Assembly: GCA_014529385.2 (NCBI GenBank)
Contig: CM043969.1
Location: 15,375,446-15,439,445 of the forward strand
DNA from: Adiantum capillus-veneris
Taxonomy: Eukaryota > Streptophyta > Polypodiopsida > Polypodiales > Pteridaceae
DNA: 64,000 nt
Direction of reading: 5' to 3'
The notes below the pieces were generated by a model. That model did no database searches. It saw only the letters and a program-made list of their open reading frames with translations, and was not told the origin of the DNA. A program made the translations under genes and the position numbers. Below, in pieces: positions 33,701 to 43,959 of this stretch; the first letter of the stretch is position 1; every line of letters starts with the position of its first letter.

Positions 33701-35061
33701 TCCACAAATTTGACTACAAGTCCAAGTCTAGCAAGTGCGGATACAGACAAGAGATTCTTCTTGATCCCAGGTACATAAAGTGCATCAACAAGTGTGAAGG
33801 AACTGCCATTAGCAGCAGTGAGCACAATCTTTCCAACTCCCTGAACTGGATAAGAGGCGTTGTTGGCACAAGTGACTGAATTCCCATGAGGGATAGACTC
33901 GAGAGAGGTAAACAATTCACGATGTGAGGTAATGTGCTTTGTAGCACCACTGTCGAAATACCACACATGTGAATCTGCAGCAACTGACAAGCATGCATCA
34001 TGGACAGCAGGATTGTAAGTGCACTCTGCGCTAAAAGCCCATTCTGCATCAACATCAGCATCACAATCTCCTTTCACAGAAGACTCAACAATGGCTGCAT
34101 TTGTAGTGGAACCAGCATTTGCAGTGGAACCACCCTCTTTCTTCTTAGCCTCTTTGGCCTTCAACTTAGGACACGACTTGATCAAGTGATCATTGGCTTT
34201 ACAATAATGGCAACGCATCTTCTTTTTGCCCTTATCACCAGAATTTCCAGACGAAGTGCTGCCACCAGAAGCATTAGGAACAGGATTTTTGCCACTCGCA
34301 GCAGAACCATAAGAAGTGGCTGCATTACTATTACCACCCTTTCTTTGAGAAGCAATAAAAGCCTGTTCAATTGCACGCTGCCTAGTCCTGTTTTTTCTAG
34401 AAAGTGACTCTTGCAACAGCAATGTGCATAATGCATCAAACTTGACAGCTTCAGGATTTCCTTGGGTCATGAGTCTCCAAGTACTAGCAAAAGTCTGGTA
34501 GGAATCTGGTAAGGCATCAAGAACAGTCTGCACAAGGGAACTGTCCGAAATGACTTCACCTGCAGAAATGAGTTGCTCATTGATATCCTTGACACTAGCA
34601 AGGAAAGTGTCCATATCATCTTCCTCATGCATAATCTTCGACTCTAGCTCTTTACGCAGCAAAGCAATTTTAGCCTCATTGCGGCTTGCATAAAGACCTG
34701 ATAGAATATCCCAAGCCTGTTTTGCAGATTTTGCTGAACGGATGTGAGGAATAATGGTGCGCTTCACAGACAACGCAATCAATGCATGAGCCTGCGCATC
34801 CTTAACATCCCAACGAGCTTGTTCTGCCGTAGGCAAAACAACTCTAACAGCTGCAATCCTTGCAGCAAGACCTGCAACATCCTCAACATCGCCTACATCT
34901 TCAGAACCAGGACGTACATCAATGCCCTGCACAATGTTCCAGACACCTTTTGACACAAGAACATGTTGCATCATATAAGCCCACATAGGGTAGTTGTCCC
35001 CATCCAACCTGTCCTCAGCAGCAAACATCTTGAACACATCTGTGTTGTTGTTGTCAGCCAT
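30775..35061 (-). CDS. Copia gag-pol polyprotein, 1428 aa
   Basis: One open frame from MADNNN at 35061; the frame extends upstream only from a TTG, so the ATG is taken as start. It encodes all functions for cytoplasmic reverse transcription and nuclear integration. Order: gag about 15-280; CCHC knuckle C284, C287, H292, C297; protease D370-S-G; integrase zinc part H508, H513, C542, C545; integrase D573, D636, E672 (35 residues between the last two); reverse transcriptase YVDD at 1111-1114; RNase H D1279 with E1320 and D1354. All expected residues are present and the length is normal for plant copia. The frame closes 75 bp from the 3' LTR. Confidence 0.97.
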   Translation of the reverse strand: MADNNNTDVFKMFAAEDRLDGDNYPMWAYMMQHVLVSKGVWNIVQGIDVRPGSEDVGDVEDVAGLAARIAAVRVVLPTAEQARWDVKDAQAHALIALSVKRTIIPHIRSAKSAKQAWDILSGLYASRNEAKIALLRKELESKIMHEEDDMDTFLASVKDINEQLISAGEVISDSSLVQTVLDALPDSYQTFASTWRLMTQGNPEAVKFDALCTLLLQESLSRKNRTRQRAIEQAFIASQRKGGNSNAATSYGSAASGKNPVPNASGGSTSSGNSGDKGKKKMRCHYCKANDHLIKSCPKLKAKEAKKKEGGSTANAGSTTNAAIVESSVKGDCDADVDAEWAFSAECTYNPAVHDACLSVAADSHVWYFDSGATKHITSHRELFTSLESIPHGNSVTCANNASYPVQGVGKIVLTAANGSSFTLVDALYVPGIKKNLLSVSALARLGLVVKFVDDRCTVHDLSFGDEIVASGILCHGLYKLTLYDKCGQNFANAVADSRAISDAKLWHARFGHLNFASLLRLQKSDMVASLPPLEAPVKHVCEGCILGKMQRSKFPKDGSVRATCRLQLVHSDVCGPMQTPSLGNYLYFVTFIDDYSRHAWVFPLKAKSEVFMCFKQFLAMAENVSKCTMGTLRSDRGGEYMSHEFNAFLASRGIKHQCTVPYTPQKNGVAERKNRSLTEMARCMVKSQAFPHSFWLEAIMCATYVLNRCPTKALQSITPYEAWHDRKPSIEHMRVFGCLAYALVPQVQRRKLDDKTVKCIFVGYSVESKGYRLYHPQKKHILVSRDVVFVEDSVQPLLSCTRDSNVSSQDIYDTLLPLFSGGNTNVSSNEANVQPMGVSENVLEQPITDADVHDVLDEERAENEQARGMPKWLVHTLRDSKLDAPLSSRTRSGSRHASYASDCYALAVSSLHDVEEPLSFDEAQNSENWIAAMKSEYDALIENDTWTLCDLPPGKKAIGTKWVYKLKRKPDGEIDRHKARLVAKGYAQQKGIDYEETFAPTCRMTTVRFLCALAAHFGWDVHESDIVTAFLNGDIFEEVYVTQPRGFVIKGQEDKVCKCKKALYGLEQSPRAWYEKADTHLVKRGFRNSPTESTLYVKREDDVFLIVVLYVDDLLITGPNERHIAEFKADLNATFKMKDLGLLHHYLGIQFKQCDGGIALCQKSYIETLLCKFGLEDCKPIATPMETGLKLSLHDAGDPADVTLYQTAVGCLIYVCNTRPDIQFAVSQVSRFMHSPGSKHWQAVKRIFRYLSGTLHLGLFYPKGGSLPPDLHAFLDSDWAGCFDTRVSTSGFCFMLGSSCISWLSKKQPTVATSSCEAEYRAVFTGTVECVWLRRLMADLGVGQDTANTIYTDSQSTLAVARNPVFHARTKHIEVHYHYVRERLSAGEISLAYVPTQDNLANLFTKALSREKLEAFRKALGLLPFVD

Positions 35062-35410
35062 GGTAAATGCTGCACCTGATGTGAAAATTGCCCGAAAATA
35101 GGAGAAATGGAGCGGGAACAACTTGTGCTATATAGCACAAACCGTAGAAGACTATAAGGCACCTGTTATGCAGAAAAAGGCACTGACAGAAAATCTGCAC
35201 AAAATGACAAAATAGCCTGTGCAGTACTGCCTGTAGTGGAAACGGAGGCCGAAATGAGCCCAAATCAAAATTCTGAGCAAACCAAGCTCTTCGAGTTCTC
35301 CCAAAAAAATTGTCGACCTGCGAACGCTCGCCAAAGCTCACTGAAATCGGAGAAAGTGAGCAGGCGTGTGCTGGAGCAGCTGGCGACTAAGCCCGGGAGG
35401 ACGTGACCTG

Positions 35411-35422
35411 CTCTGATACCAA
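35411..35422 (-). other. Primer binding site of intact copia
   Basis: On the - strand TGGTATCAGAGC follows the 5' LTR end by two bases, matching initiator Met tRNA. Confidence 0.92.
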
Positions 35423-35423
35423 T

Positions 35424-35650
35424 TGTTGGAATTAGGGTTGCAGAGAAACACACACAGCTTGGAGAAGACGAAGGAAGCTCAAGGCACACAATAGAGAGTG
35501 TTTTACTTAGTGTGCAATGGAAAGATAGATAGCCCTAGAGTGATGGGCGTATATACAATGCACGGGGGGAAAAACCTCCTAAAGAGGGAAAAAATGCCCC
35601 GGCGGTCCTAGTGTGTTCACACACATCACTACCACATGTATATGGTAACA
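35424..35650 (-). repeat. 5' LTR of intact copia, 227 bp
   Basis: Same boundaries and length as the LTR at 30473-30699. It drives transcription toward lower coordinates. Confidence 0.95.
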
Positions 35651-37347
35651 ATGTTGTTGTATTTACCATGTGAATATTTCATATTTGAAGGAGGTTGTCA
35701 ATCATATGCGTAGTCAAGAATTTGGAATGCATGGTGGGTTGTGCAAATGTGCATGCGTTGTGTGCAATGATTCATCAACATGTGTTGCTACAAAATACAG
35801 TGTGAAGAGAATTTCAAAGCTTATAGATTCTCTATTGTGTCCCAAGCAAGCTGGCTCTACCTATCATGGTCTAAAATTCCACATGGGTCAATGTACAAAA
35901 TGTGGGGCAGAGAAATTTGTATGCTGTCCACAAAAGCTGCTAAGGATGCAAGAACCATCAAAGTCAAAGTATTTAAGGATGTGGAAACAGGCAAATGTAA
36001 AGGTGGAAAGAATAAGAAAAGGAAGAAATTTATATGCGAGGAGATGATCACTATTGATTTGCTACATGTATTCAAAAAAGATCTCCAATTTCTCATCAAA
36101 CATGACTTTGTGAATCAATGGCAGGCTGAATAGTTCAAAGCATGCATCACGCATTTTCCTGAAGATGTTGTTGTATCTGTGGTGGATATTGCTGAGAATT
36201 ATTCATTCAAGGAGCAGAATGAGATCCAATTGATGCATTTGTATTCGATTTAGGTCACCATTTTTGTACACAATACCTACTATCATGTTGGACCTGAGAT
36301 AAAAAAGACTTTGCACTTTTTCATTTCTCATAAAATCACGACACTTTATTTGTCCAACACTGCTTTATGCTACATTGGCAATAAATAAGAGATAGAGGCT
36401 TGGATGTTAGCCAGCACTAGGTTTGGTCAGATGGGACATCATCACAGTTCAAGGCAAAAAGGCCTTTCTATTTTGTTGGTAGATATGCTGCTTTGACAGG
36501 GAAAGTGATGGTGTGGAACTTCTTTGAAAGTGGCCACGGAAAAGGAGAACATGATGGGGCAGGAGCAGTTGTGAAAAGGGCACTTACACACGAGCAACTA
36601 AAGAGCAATGGAGCAATGCTCAAATGTGCAACTGATGTTGTGCAATATCTTCCCCACCATTTGTCCGATGGGTCCATTGCTCACTACCCTTCCAAGCATA
36701 GGCAGGTAGAGCATGTGTTTTGGGAAGTCAAGCTTGGAGAAATGTCTTGGGAGAACAGATGGGATTGTGAAGCTATCCCTAATGCACGCTCCATACATTC
36801 TGTTCGGGGCTTCAAACAAGATGGCTCCTCCATCGCATGCAGGCAGCTATCTTGCTATTGTAGTGCATGCATGCACAACCAGTGGAAGGATTGCAGCAAC
36901 AAAACACACGTGTCTAGCTGGAGTTTCCACAAAATCACTGAAAGTGATGGTGGAAATAGTGATGACAAATCTGAGCAGCCTATCTATGAAGGGCACTATG
37001 AAGCATTGAGTGATGTTATTCAGCTAGGTGAAAACCTTGCTATCAATGCCAAGGAGGGGAATGAAGAAGGTGTCGACTTTTACTTGATCAAGTGCACAAG
37101 CACATTGGAGAATATCAAAGCACGCGACGGCGATAGTTGGGGCAATGTATTTGAAGCAGGGTCGCACATTTTGAAAGGCCTCTATTATAAGCAGGTTGCC
37201 GATTATTGTTACAAGCTTTTGGATAGAAACATAGTCTTCATGTACTCCCGTCTTGTCAGGTGTATAAAAATCCCACTGACAATAGTCCAGGGTGCTAGGG
37301 GATTGTATACGATCTCGTCGGAGGTCTTTTGCATCAGTATACAATAG

Positions 37348-37865
37348 TATGCCATGGGAGATGTAATTTTAATCGTCTGGTTTTTATATGAGAAAACAAG
37401 TCTTGTCATTCTATTCATATGGTCTAAATGCGTTGCTAGTCAGTTATGCAGGGTTAACAGGTACAATTTTTTACCATTCGCTACCAAATCTACAAGTAGT
37501 TTGTCTTATTTCTATCAATACAACTCTCATGGCACCAAAACATGGAAATTGAGCAAATCCTAAACAGATGATATTTATGAACTTAAGACCGGAACTTAAT
37601 AAGCTTTGCACGAAAGTAAACAGTGCAATGTCACGTAAAGCCAAATTTTGTATAATGTACTCAACAAAAGAGTGGGACTTAATAACCTTCTCAGGAAAAA
37701 AACAGTACATGGTCGCTTTGAGCGATGAATTATATTACAGATTTTTGCAATGAGCAAGAACCATCAAAAAGTATGGTGTTACAAATTGGATGACCAGAGG
37801 GGATTCTCTAAATCTACACAGAAGCTACATCCACTAGCTGCTACAAAAAGCAAGCTGTCCAAACA
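37348..37865. other. Gap between two convergent broken genes
   Basis: AT-rich sequence between the 3' end of the transposase-like gene and the 3' end of the - strand gene. Small frames (for example 37568-37753) match nothing I know. It probably holds the 3' ends of both transcripts. Confidence 0.4.
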
Positions 37866-40382
37866 TCAGAGACAATCCACCAATGTGCCCAAGCCTGTCT
37901 CTCCAGGCCGTTTATAAAAAACCCTATCCCACACCACCTTGTAGGCCTCCTTTTGCTATGGGAAATTCCCCACTTTGTCAGATGCCTCCCGCTGAATCTC
38001 CTCAAAGGTCTTCTTTTCAATTTTGCCCCATCTAAGATGGTGGCAACACTCTAGGATTCTCTGTCCATGCAACTCTTTAAGATCCTTAACAATCAAGTCC
38101 TCTTTACTACCCCAGGTGCCAAACACATCGCCTCCTTCGATAACAAATTGCGTTCTATCCCCTGCCTTCAGGTACTTGTATAGCCATGGGGCAAGCTTAT
38201 GTGCAAGGAATGGACTTCAAGGTGTACCGTTAGACGAGCCAAACGCTGGCACAATGCAGCAATTGCCAAGAAAATTAAATATACACTAGTACAAACTATC
38301 ATAACTAGTAGCGTATTGTGTGGACCAGACTGACCATTACACCTGTTCTAGAAATAATTGAGGTGCTTGAAGAAAATGGGTTTTTTGCCCTTGATTTTGT
38401 GATTATGAAGCACATCATAGGAAGTCTGTGCAATGAACCCTGCTATGAGTCCTTGTAAACCTGGAAAGCAATCACGAAAATTCTTTACAACATTATGTTC
38501 CATGCCTGAGCTCCAAATGAAGACATTGAAATGCGTTGCTGCCCATAATAAAAACTACCTTGCATCAGGCCTCACAAGGAAGTATATCCTTCTTGGCCTC
38601 TCCTCCACTACCTGGTCATATTGTAGATTCCATGTAGGGAAAAACATATCTTCTTCCAGATCCACTTTATGAATCAAAAGACCATTCATATCCAAAATAA
38701 GAGCCCGAGGATCATTTTGCGCACTTTCTGGGACAACATGATAATCCTCCTTAGCTGATGCAAGCATCCTGCTCGGATCGTTGCAATTTGGGAAAGCCCA
38801 TGAACATGAGCTGGATGCATACACATGTGCCAACCTGATGTGGTACATCCGCTTGAGCGCCATGTACCGTCTCCACCTTTTAAACAGGGAATCTATCACA
38901 AGTTTTTTTGGCCTTGACTTGGGCTTCGTTTCTGACGGTGGGCATACTACTAGCATCAACATCAATTCCTTATGAATTACTGCATACACAAGATTGTCTA
39001 CATAAGTTGACCAATTGCGAGGAAAAACAACAAAATATTTGCAAAACTAGCTTGGAATAGCATTCATATTATGTCCTTGAAACAGAATAGTTTACAAAGA
39101 TGCATCAAGGGACAATAGACCAGCACCATGATCTTGGCTGATGGTATTAGGGTGATCAGCCAAAGGGCTTGCTTGATGAACTTGTTGTGGAGTAGGCACA
39201 CTGCCATCAACACTACCATCAACGCTCACATGATGAGCAAGGACTTTAGTGTGTAGGCTTGCATCAACTGTATCAGGAGCAGGCACGGTACCATCAATGC
39301 TCACACGATGAACAGGGAATTCACTGTTTAGGCTTGCATCAGCAAGTGTATCAGGAGCAGGGTCTTCAACACCAACCATTGTTAGGTCAATTACCCGAGG
39401 CAGAGTAGGGGCTTCTCTAGCATCCTTTGCATGCCTTTCTATTTCAACATCTGGGCAAGGGATTTCACCACCACTCCTAACATCTGGAGGAGTTTTGCTG
39501 AACAGAGTTTTCTTCATCCTCTTGGATGGTGGCTTTGCTGACCCTTGCCTCTTTCTTTTAGCTTATGCCAAAATGTTCTCCAGAGTGTCTCCACAATCTT
39601 TATTGTTGATAGGAGATTCTGCATGTTGCTATGCCATCAATAAGTGCTCCACAAAGACAAAAAAACTCAACCGTGTAAGTGGGCTGACACTAAATTTACT
39701 AAGGTACACCTTTCTGCATCAATGTATCGCTATTTGTATCTTCATCGTCGTCAGCTCCGTGTGCAATTACAGACCTTCATGTCGACCTCCTATACATCTT
39801 TGCCCATGCTTGCCACCTCTTGTAAGCTTTCCCTGTTTTACCTTGTCCTCTATGTCTCCAACAGTTGCCTCTGGAACATCATCAGGTGTCTCAGAGATCC
39901 CTGGAGCTGCAATGGAAGATGTGATTAAACTAGAAGTACCTTCAAAGCTACTTAATAGCTATCTAGAAGCTGGCTAATAACATAATATTAACTGTCTAAC
40001 AACTGTCATACACCACCTAAAACTCTGTAATACTTTGCCAACAACATGTAGCAATAGCACGGTTGGAGAGGTACACAACTTGAAACTTAGCAAGAAACTC
40101 TCGGACATCACCTTTACTTTGAAGACCATCTTTTGGACTTGTGGAGCAACTAGCAGCAACGTCACAAGTACTAATTTTTTCGATTACTGGTAGCTGTGAA
40201 TTCTTGAAGGGGCTGCAAGAAGACTTTGCTGGGGATTCTCCCCAACGATTAGACCCGGCTGTGAATCCTGCTGACTACATTGTATCTCCACCAGATGTCT
40301 TCCTTGACTGCATTGTATCTCCACTAGATGTCTTTGCTGGTGTGAACATATATGTAGTTGGAACACAATCAGCCAAGCAGTA
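37866..40382 (-). pseudogene. Multi-exon gene with FCP1/HAD-like segment
   Basis: Coding pieces on the - strand with plausible GT-AG junctions: about 40382-40078 (Ser-rich), 39906-39842, 39618-39096 (basic RKRQ.. and KRMKK stretch, then acidic repeats with DASL), 38979-38343 and 38245-37866. The fourth exon has RALILDMNGLLIHKVD, resembling the DxDGxL strand of FCP1-type HAD phosphatases (here D-M-N, so the second Asp is Asn), followed by RRIYFLVRPDAR and FNVFIWSSGMEHNV, which fit the next FCP1 blocks. Stops at about 40268, 39573, 38555 and elsewhere break it. The last exon (a FVIEGGDVFGTWGSKEDL segment) matches nothing I know. It reads toward the transposase-like gene, tail to tail. Exon limits are my estimate. 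Confidence 0.45.
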
Positions 40383-40479
40383 AGTAAAAAAAAAAGTCAA
40401 ACTTTTCAACAAATTATTGGACAGCTTTTGGTTGTTAACAACTAGAAATACTTGCTGCATAGTGAACTAGAAAAGATTT

Positions 40480-42290
40480 ACCACACACAGTCAACAGCTA
40501 TTATGGCTCTGATTAACAAGCATCAAGTAGCATTTTCCTGCTACTAGCTCTCTAAACCTAGCAAATGGCTATCACCCACTAGCTGGATAGAGCTATCTGT
40601 TAGGCATCTATTAATAACTAGTAAAAAGCTTTCTGAGAAGCAGTTAGAGCCTATCTTCTTGCAAGCTATTGAGCAGAAATTGGTTGTAAATAACTAGGCA
40701 ATACTGGTCACATAGTCAATAAGAGTATATACCACACAATCAACAACTAATGTGGAGCTATTTAACAAGCATAAAGTAGCTTTTACCAGCCAGTAGCTCT
40801 CTAAACCTAGCACGTAGCTATTACCCGCTAGATATGAAAAACAATAGCTACCCAATAGCTGGTTAATACCTACACAATAGGTAGCTATCACCCACTAGCT
40901 ATGAAAAACAATAGCTACCCAATAGCTGGTTAATACCTTCACAATAGCTACCTAATAGTTGGTTAAAATAGCTAAAAGCTCTCAAAACTTGGCAAATAGC
41001 TATTACCCACTAGTTGTGGAAGACAATGGCTTCTTAATAGCTGGTGAGATAGCTACTTCCAGCTAATAGCTCTCAAAACATTTCAAATAGCTATTACCCA
41101 ACCCAATAGCTATGGAAGACTAGCTACGTGATAGCTGGTTCTAAGCTATCTCTCAAGCAGTTATTGATAGCTGGCTAGATAGCTACTAGTAGTTGATAGC
41201 TCTCAAAACCAAGCAAATAGCTTTGACTTAATAGCTATGGCAGGCAATAGCTACCTAATAGCTAGTTATAAGCACTATCAAGGAGCTATTAATAACAACT
41301 TTAGATGGCTACTTCCAGCTAATAGCTCTCCAAAATTAGCAAAAAGCTATTACCCACTAGCCGTGGAAGACACTAGCTGTGATCAATAGCTACTTCCAGC
41401 TAATAGCTCTCCAACCTTGCAAAATAGCTATCACCCACTAGCTAACTCATAGCTGATTAAAAGCTCTATCACACAACTATTAATAATAGGTCAAATAGGT
41501 AATTCCATCTAATAGGACATCACCCACTAACTATGATAGACGATAGCTATCTAATAGCTGGTCAAAAGTTGTCTGAGACGCAACTTTAGCCAAGTTTGGG
41601 TCTATAATATCTACTTGCAAGCTATTAAACAACTATTTCTTGTTGCTAACTAGAAATAGTGGTCACATGGTGATTGAGTGTGTATATCTACACACTGTCA
41701 ATAGCTATTGTACAGCTACGAAATTCAATAGCTACCTCATAGCTCGTCAAAAGCTTCGGGACCAAGAGATATGTAATAGCTAGCACCCAGCTATTATAGG
41801 TCTATTAAATTCTAATAGCTAGGAATACTGGCCACTAGTGAATGAGAAAGTATTTACTCACACAATTAACAACTATTGTGGAGCTATTTAACAAGAGCCA
41901 GGTAGCTATTACCAGCTATTAGCTCTCTCTAAACCTAGCAGATAGCTATCACCCACTACCTATGGAAGCCATTGGCAAACTAATAGCTAGTTTAAAGCTG
42001 TATCTAATAGATTTTTAAAATCTTGTGATAAGCAACTATTGGTAATTGGACAGTGAGTTGTATTAGTAGCCAATAGCTATCAAATAGCTAACTCATAGTT
42101 GTACCTAATATACCTATTGGTTACTAGTACAACTTACTACTAATTACAAGCTATTTGACAACTTATCACTAATTACAAGCTATTGACAACTATTGGTTAC
42201 TAATATAATTTACTACTGATACAGCTATTTGACAGCTATTGGGTACTAATAGAGATTACTACTAATACTTTTGGTTAATAATACAACTTT
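40480..42290 (-). repeat. TAGCTATT array, right arm (inverted)
   Basis: About 1.8 kb of irregular AATAGCTA repeats with interspersed CTACTTCCAGC, TATCACCCACTAG and CTCTCAAAAC blocks. It is the reverse complement of the motif at 29297-30350. Near 42050-42250 the orientation changes to GCTATT. Read in the direction of the neighbouring - strand genes it is again TAGCTATT-rich, as the left array is for the + strand gene. Confidence 0.75.
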
Positions 42291-43633
42291 TCCTTCATTT
42301 GGAGCTTGAGTAACCAGAATTGGGAACATACCTATTGGAGTAACTTTTTCTTTTGCCACGGACGTTGTCTCTGCACCAAACATCTTCTTCACCGAAGCAG
42401 GGATCTCTATGCCGCATACTGGTGCCAAGAAGAAATCACTCAGCATGGACAAAGTTGAAAAACAAAAATTGTGGTAGGGGTGTTGGAATGGTAGCATGCA
42501 AACACCCACCAGTATTTTATCCTGAAGTTCCAACCCACAGGCTGTGCACGGCTCGTCAATAAATTTAACGCCTCGATGTACATTTGGCATGATTGGAGGT
42601 GATGAAGAGAATACAGGTGCTTTGCCCTGCTGCAATTGTAAAATTGCACTACCAACAAAAGCCTCCTGATTTTTGAGTCTCGCCAAGAGCACATTCTTTT
42701 TTTGCAGCCTCTCCTGTATCGGACAAAAAAATTCAGCAAAACTATTCAAACACAAAATAAGAGGAAAGACAGTATCTTCTTCGTGTTCGCAAATCAACCT
42801 GTATGGCTGCAACATCGTTGTTTTCAGACATGCCATCCTGTGCGACACCAAGAACATTGAGAACTTGCAAGTTACCACTGATCATAGCTTGCAAAGTCAT
42901 CACCCTCTCCAACGGCACATTGCCACTAGCCTCAAGCATGGCTAATTCTTCTCGTGCTTCCCGTAACTGTTTAAATAAAATGTCTGCCTTTGATTGAACC
43001 TACACTTCCACTTGTGCTTGCTGTATTTCTTTAGAGATCTACCCTATTTCACTCTCAAGATGCCTAAATTTAGCTTGTACATCAAACCGCATGACTTGTG
43101 CCAGCTCTACATCCCGACTATTTAACGTATCCACACTCGCCTTTGATGACTAAGCTACCAAAACTGACTTGCACACTGTTTTCTCATCAGTCATGTGCGT
43201 CATTACTCTGGACATCTTGTTGGAGAGCCCTCTATTATGTGCCCCCAGTCGAGTAACTGAGTTCTCAGCCACAACAACCCAAGCTACTCAGTATTTGGAC
43301 TTGTTGAGAGACAAGTCCGCCCTCTGGCAATTTTCAAATGCAAATGCTTTGGAAAACCAGGCAGCACACTCACCGTTTATAGGTAACTCCTGGTAAACCA
43401 TCTGATACAGAATGATGAATTTATCATAAAGCTCTGACCGTATGGTTCGAAGCTTCACCTTCTGCCCTTTGGTTCGTAGCACCGTGAACACGAACAACTA
43501 GTCTTTCTCTGTAACATCCATAAAGTGTGGGTTCTCAACCCCGTCCAAGCTGAGGTTGTAGACTTCATGGAAGTCTTGTCTTGACATGCAAAGTTTGGTA
43601 TGCTGGATTCTAGTAAATGGAGGTGGGTTCCAC
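42246..43633 (-). pseudogene. Coiled-coil gene with Cys/His cluster
   Basis: Begins after a splice-acceptor match (TATTTCAG) with WNPPPFTRIQHTKLC at 43633, continues through a LRTKGQKVKLRTIRSELYDKF segment, and then a charged helical region (KADILFKQLREAREELAM near 42980) likely to form a coiled coil. A probable intron at about 42710-42770 leads to the last part, which holds a Cys/His cluster: CTACGLELQDK, then C, PFQHPYHNFCF and PVCG at about 42410-42540. The spacing is RING-like but not a clean RING. Stops at 43499, 43288 and several places at 43000-43160 break it. I do not recognise the family. It reads toward the right array and may be the 5' half of the gene at 37866-40382. Confidence 0.4.
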
Positions 43634-43959
43634 CTGAAATATATATATAAAACCAGTTTTATAATTAAATGACCCAACGGAATAACATTTTTAATCATCA
43701 TTTCACCACAAGAAGTAACTAATAACATACAAAATCTCCTAAGAGGAAGGATTTTTGCACCAATAACAAATCCTAATGCTGAAACAAGACTCTCTGTGTG
43801 TAGGTATGTGTGTGTGTTCATATCTATGTCCATGGAACAAAATGAGACTTAAAAAGAAACATACAATGGTCACGGTTGGGTGGTGAAGCTATTGGGACAT
43901 GAAGCACCTTGTAATGGTGACAGGGAAAAAAGAAAGCATAACATGTCCAATCAGAGGTG
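43634..43959. other. Spacer before direct repeat C
   Basis: No coding feature. It may contain an upstream intron of the - strand gene. A TGTGTGTG run lies near 43805. The unrelated repeat C starts at 43960. Confidence 0.4.

Larger units (their letters stand above)
30473..35650 (-). mobile_element. Intact young Ty1/copia retrotransposon, 5178 bp
   Basis: Complete element on the - strand: 227-bp LTRs at each end that differ at about two positions, primer site, one uninterrupted gag-pol frame and a purine tract. It is flanked by a perfect 5-bp target duplication, ATGTT, at 30468-30472 and 35651-35655. The LTR similarity and open frame point to recent insertion and possible autonomy. It lies inside the transposase-like gene, antisense to it. 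Decayed relatives lie at 25843-28159. Confidence 0.97.
30357..37347 (+). pseudogene. Transposase-like gene, broken by a copia insertion
   Basis: A DDE-like gene in two parts, 30357-30472 and 35651-37347. The reading frame is exactly continuous when the copia element and one ATGTT are ignored. Motifs: a Cys-rich region (GGLCKCACVVC, then QCTKCGAEKFVCC) at 35730-35930; VVDIAENYS at about 36178-36210; VWSDG at 36421-36435; GHGKGEHDGAGA at about 36528-36565; and a late cluster (CRQLSCYCSAC). These recall a widespread uncharacterised transposase-like family; the Asp in the first two motifs are candidate catalytic residues (inference). A stop before the insertion, a frameshift near 35935 and stops near 36131, 36252 and 36387 break it. 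Upstream exons were not found. Confidence 0.7.
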
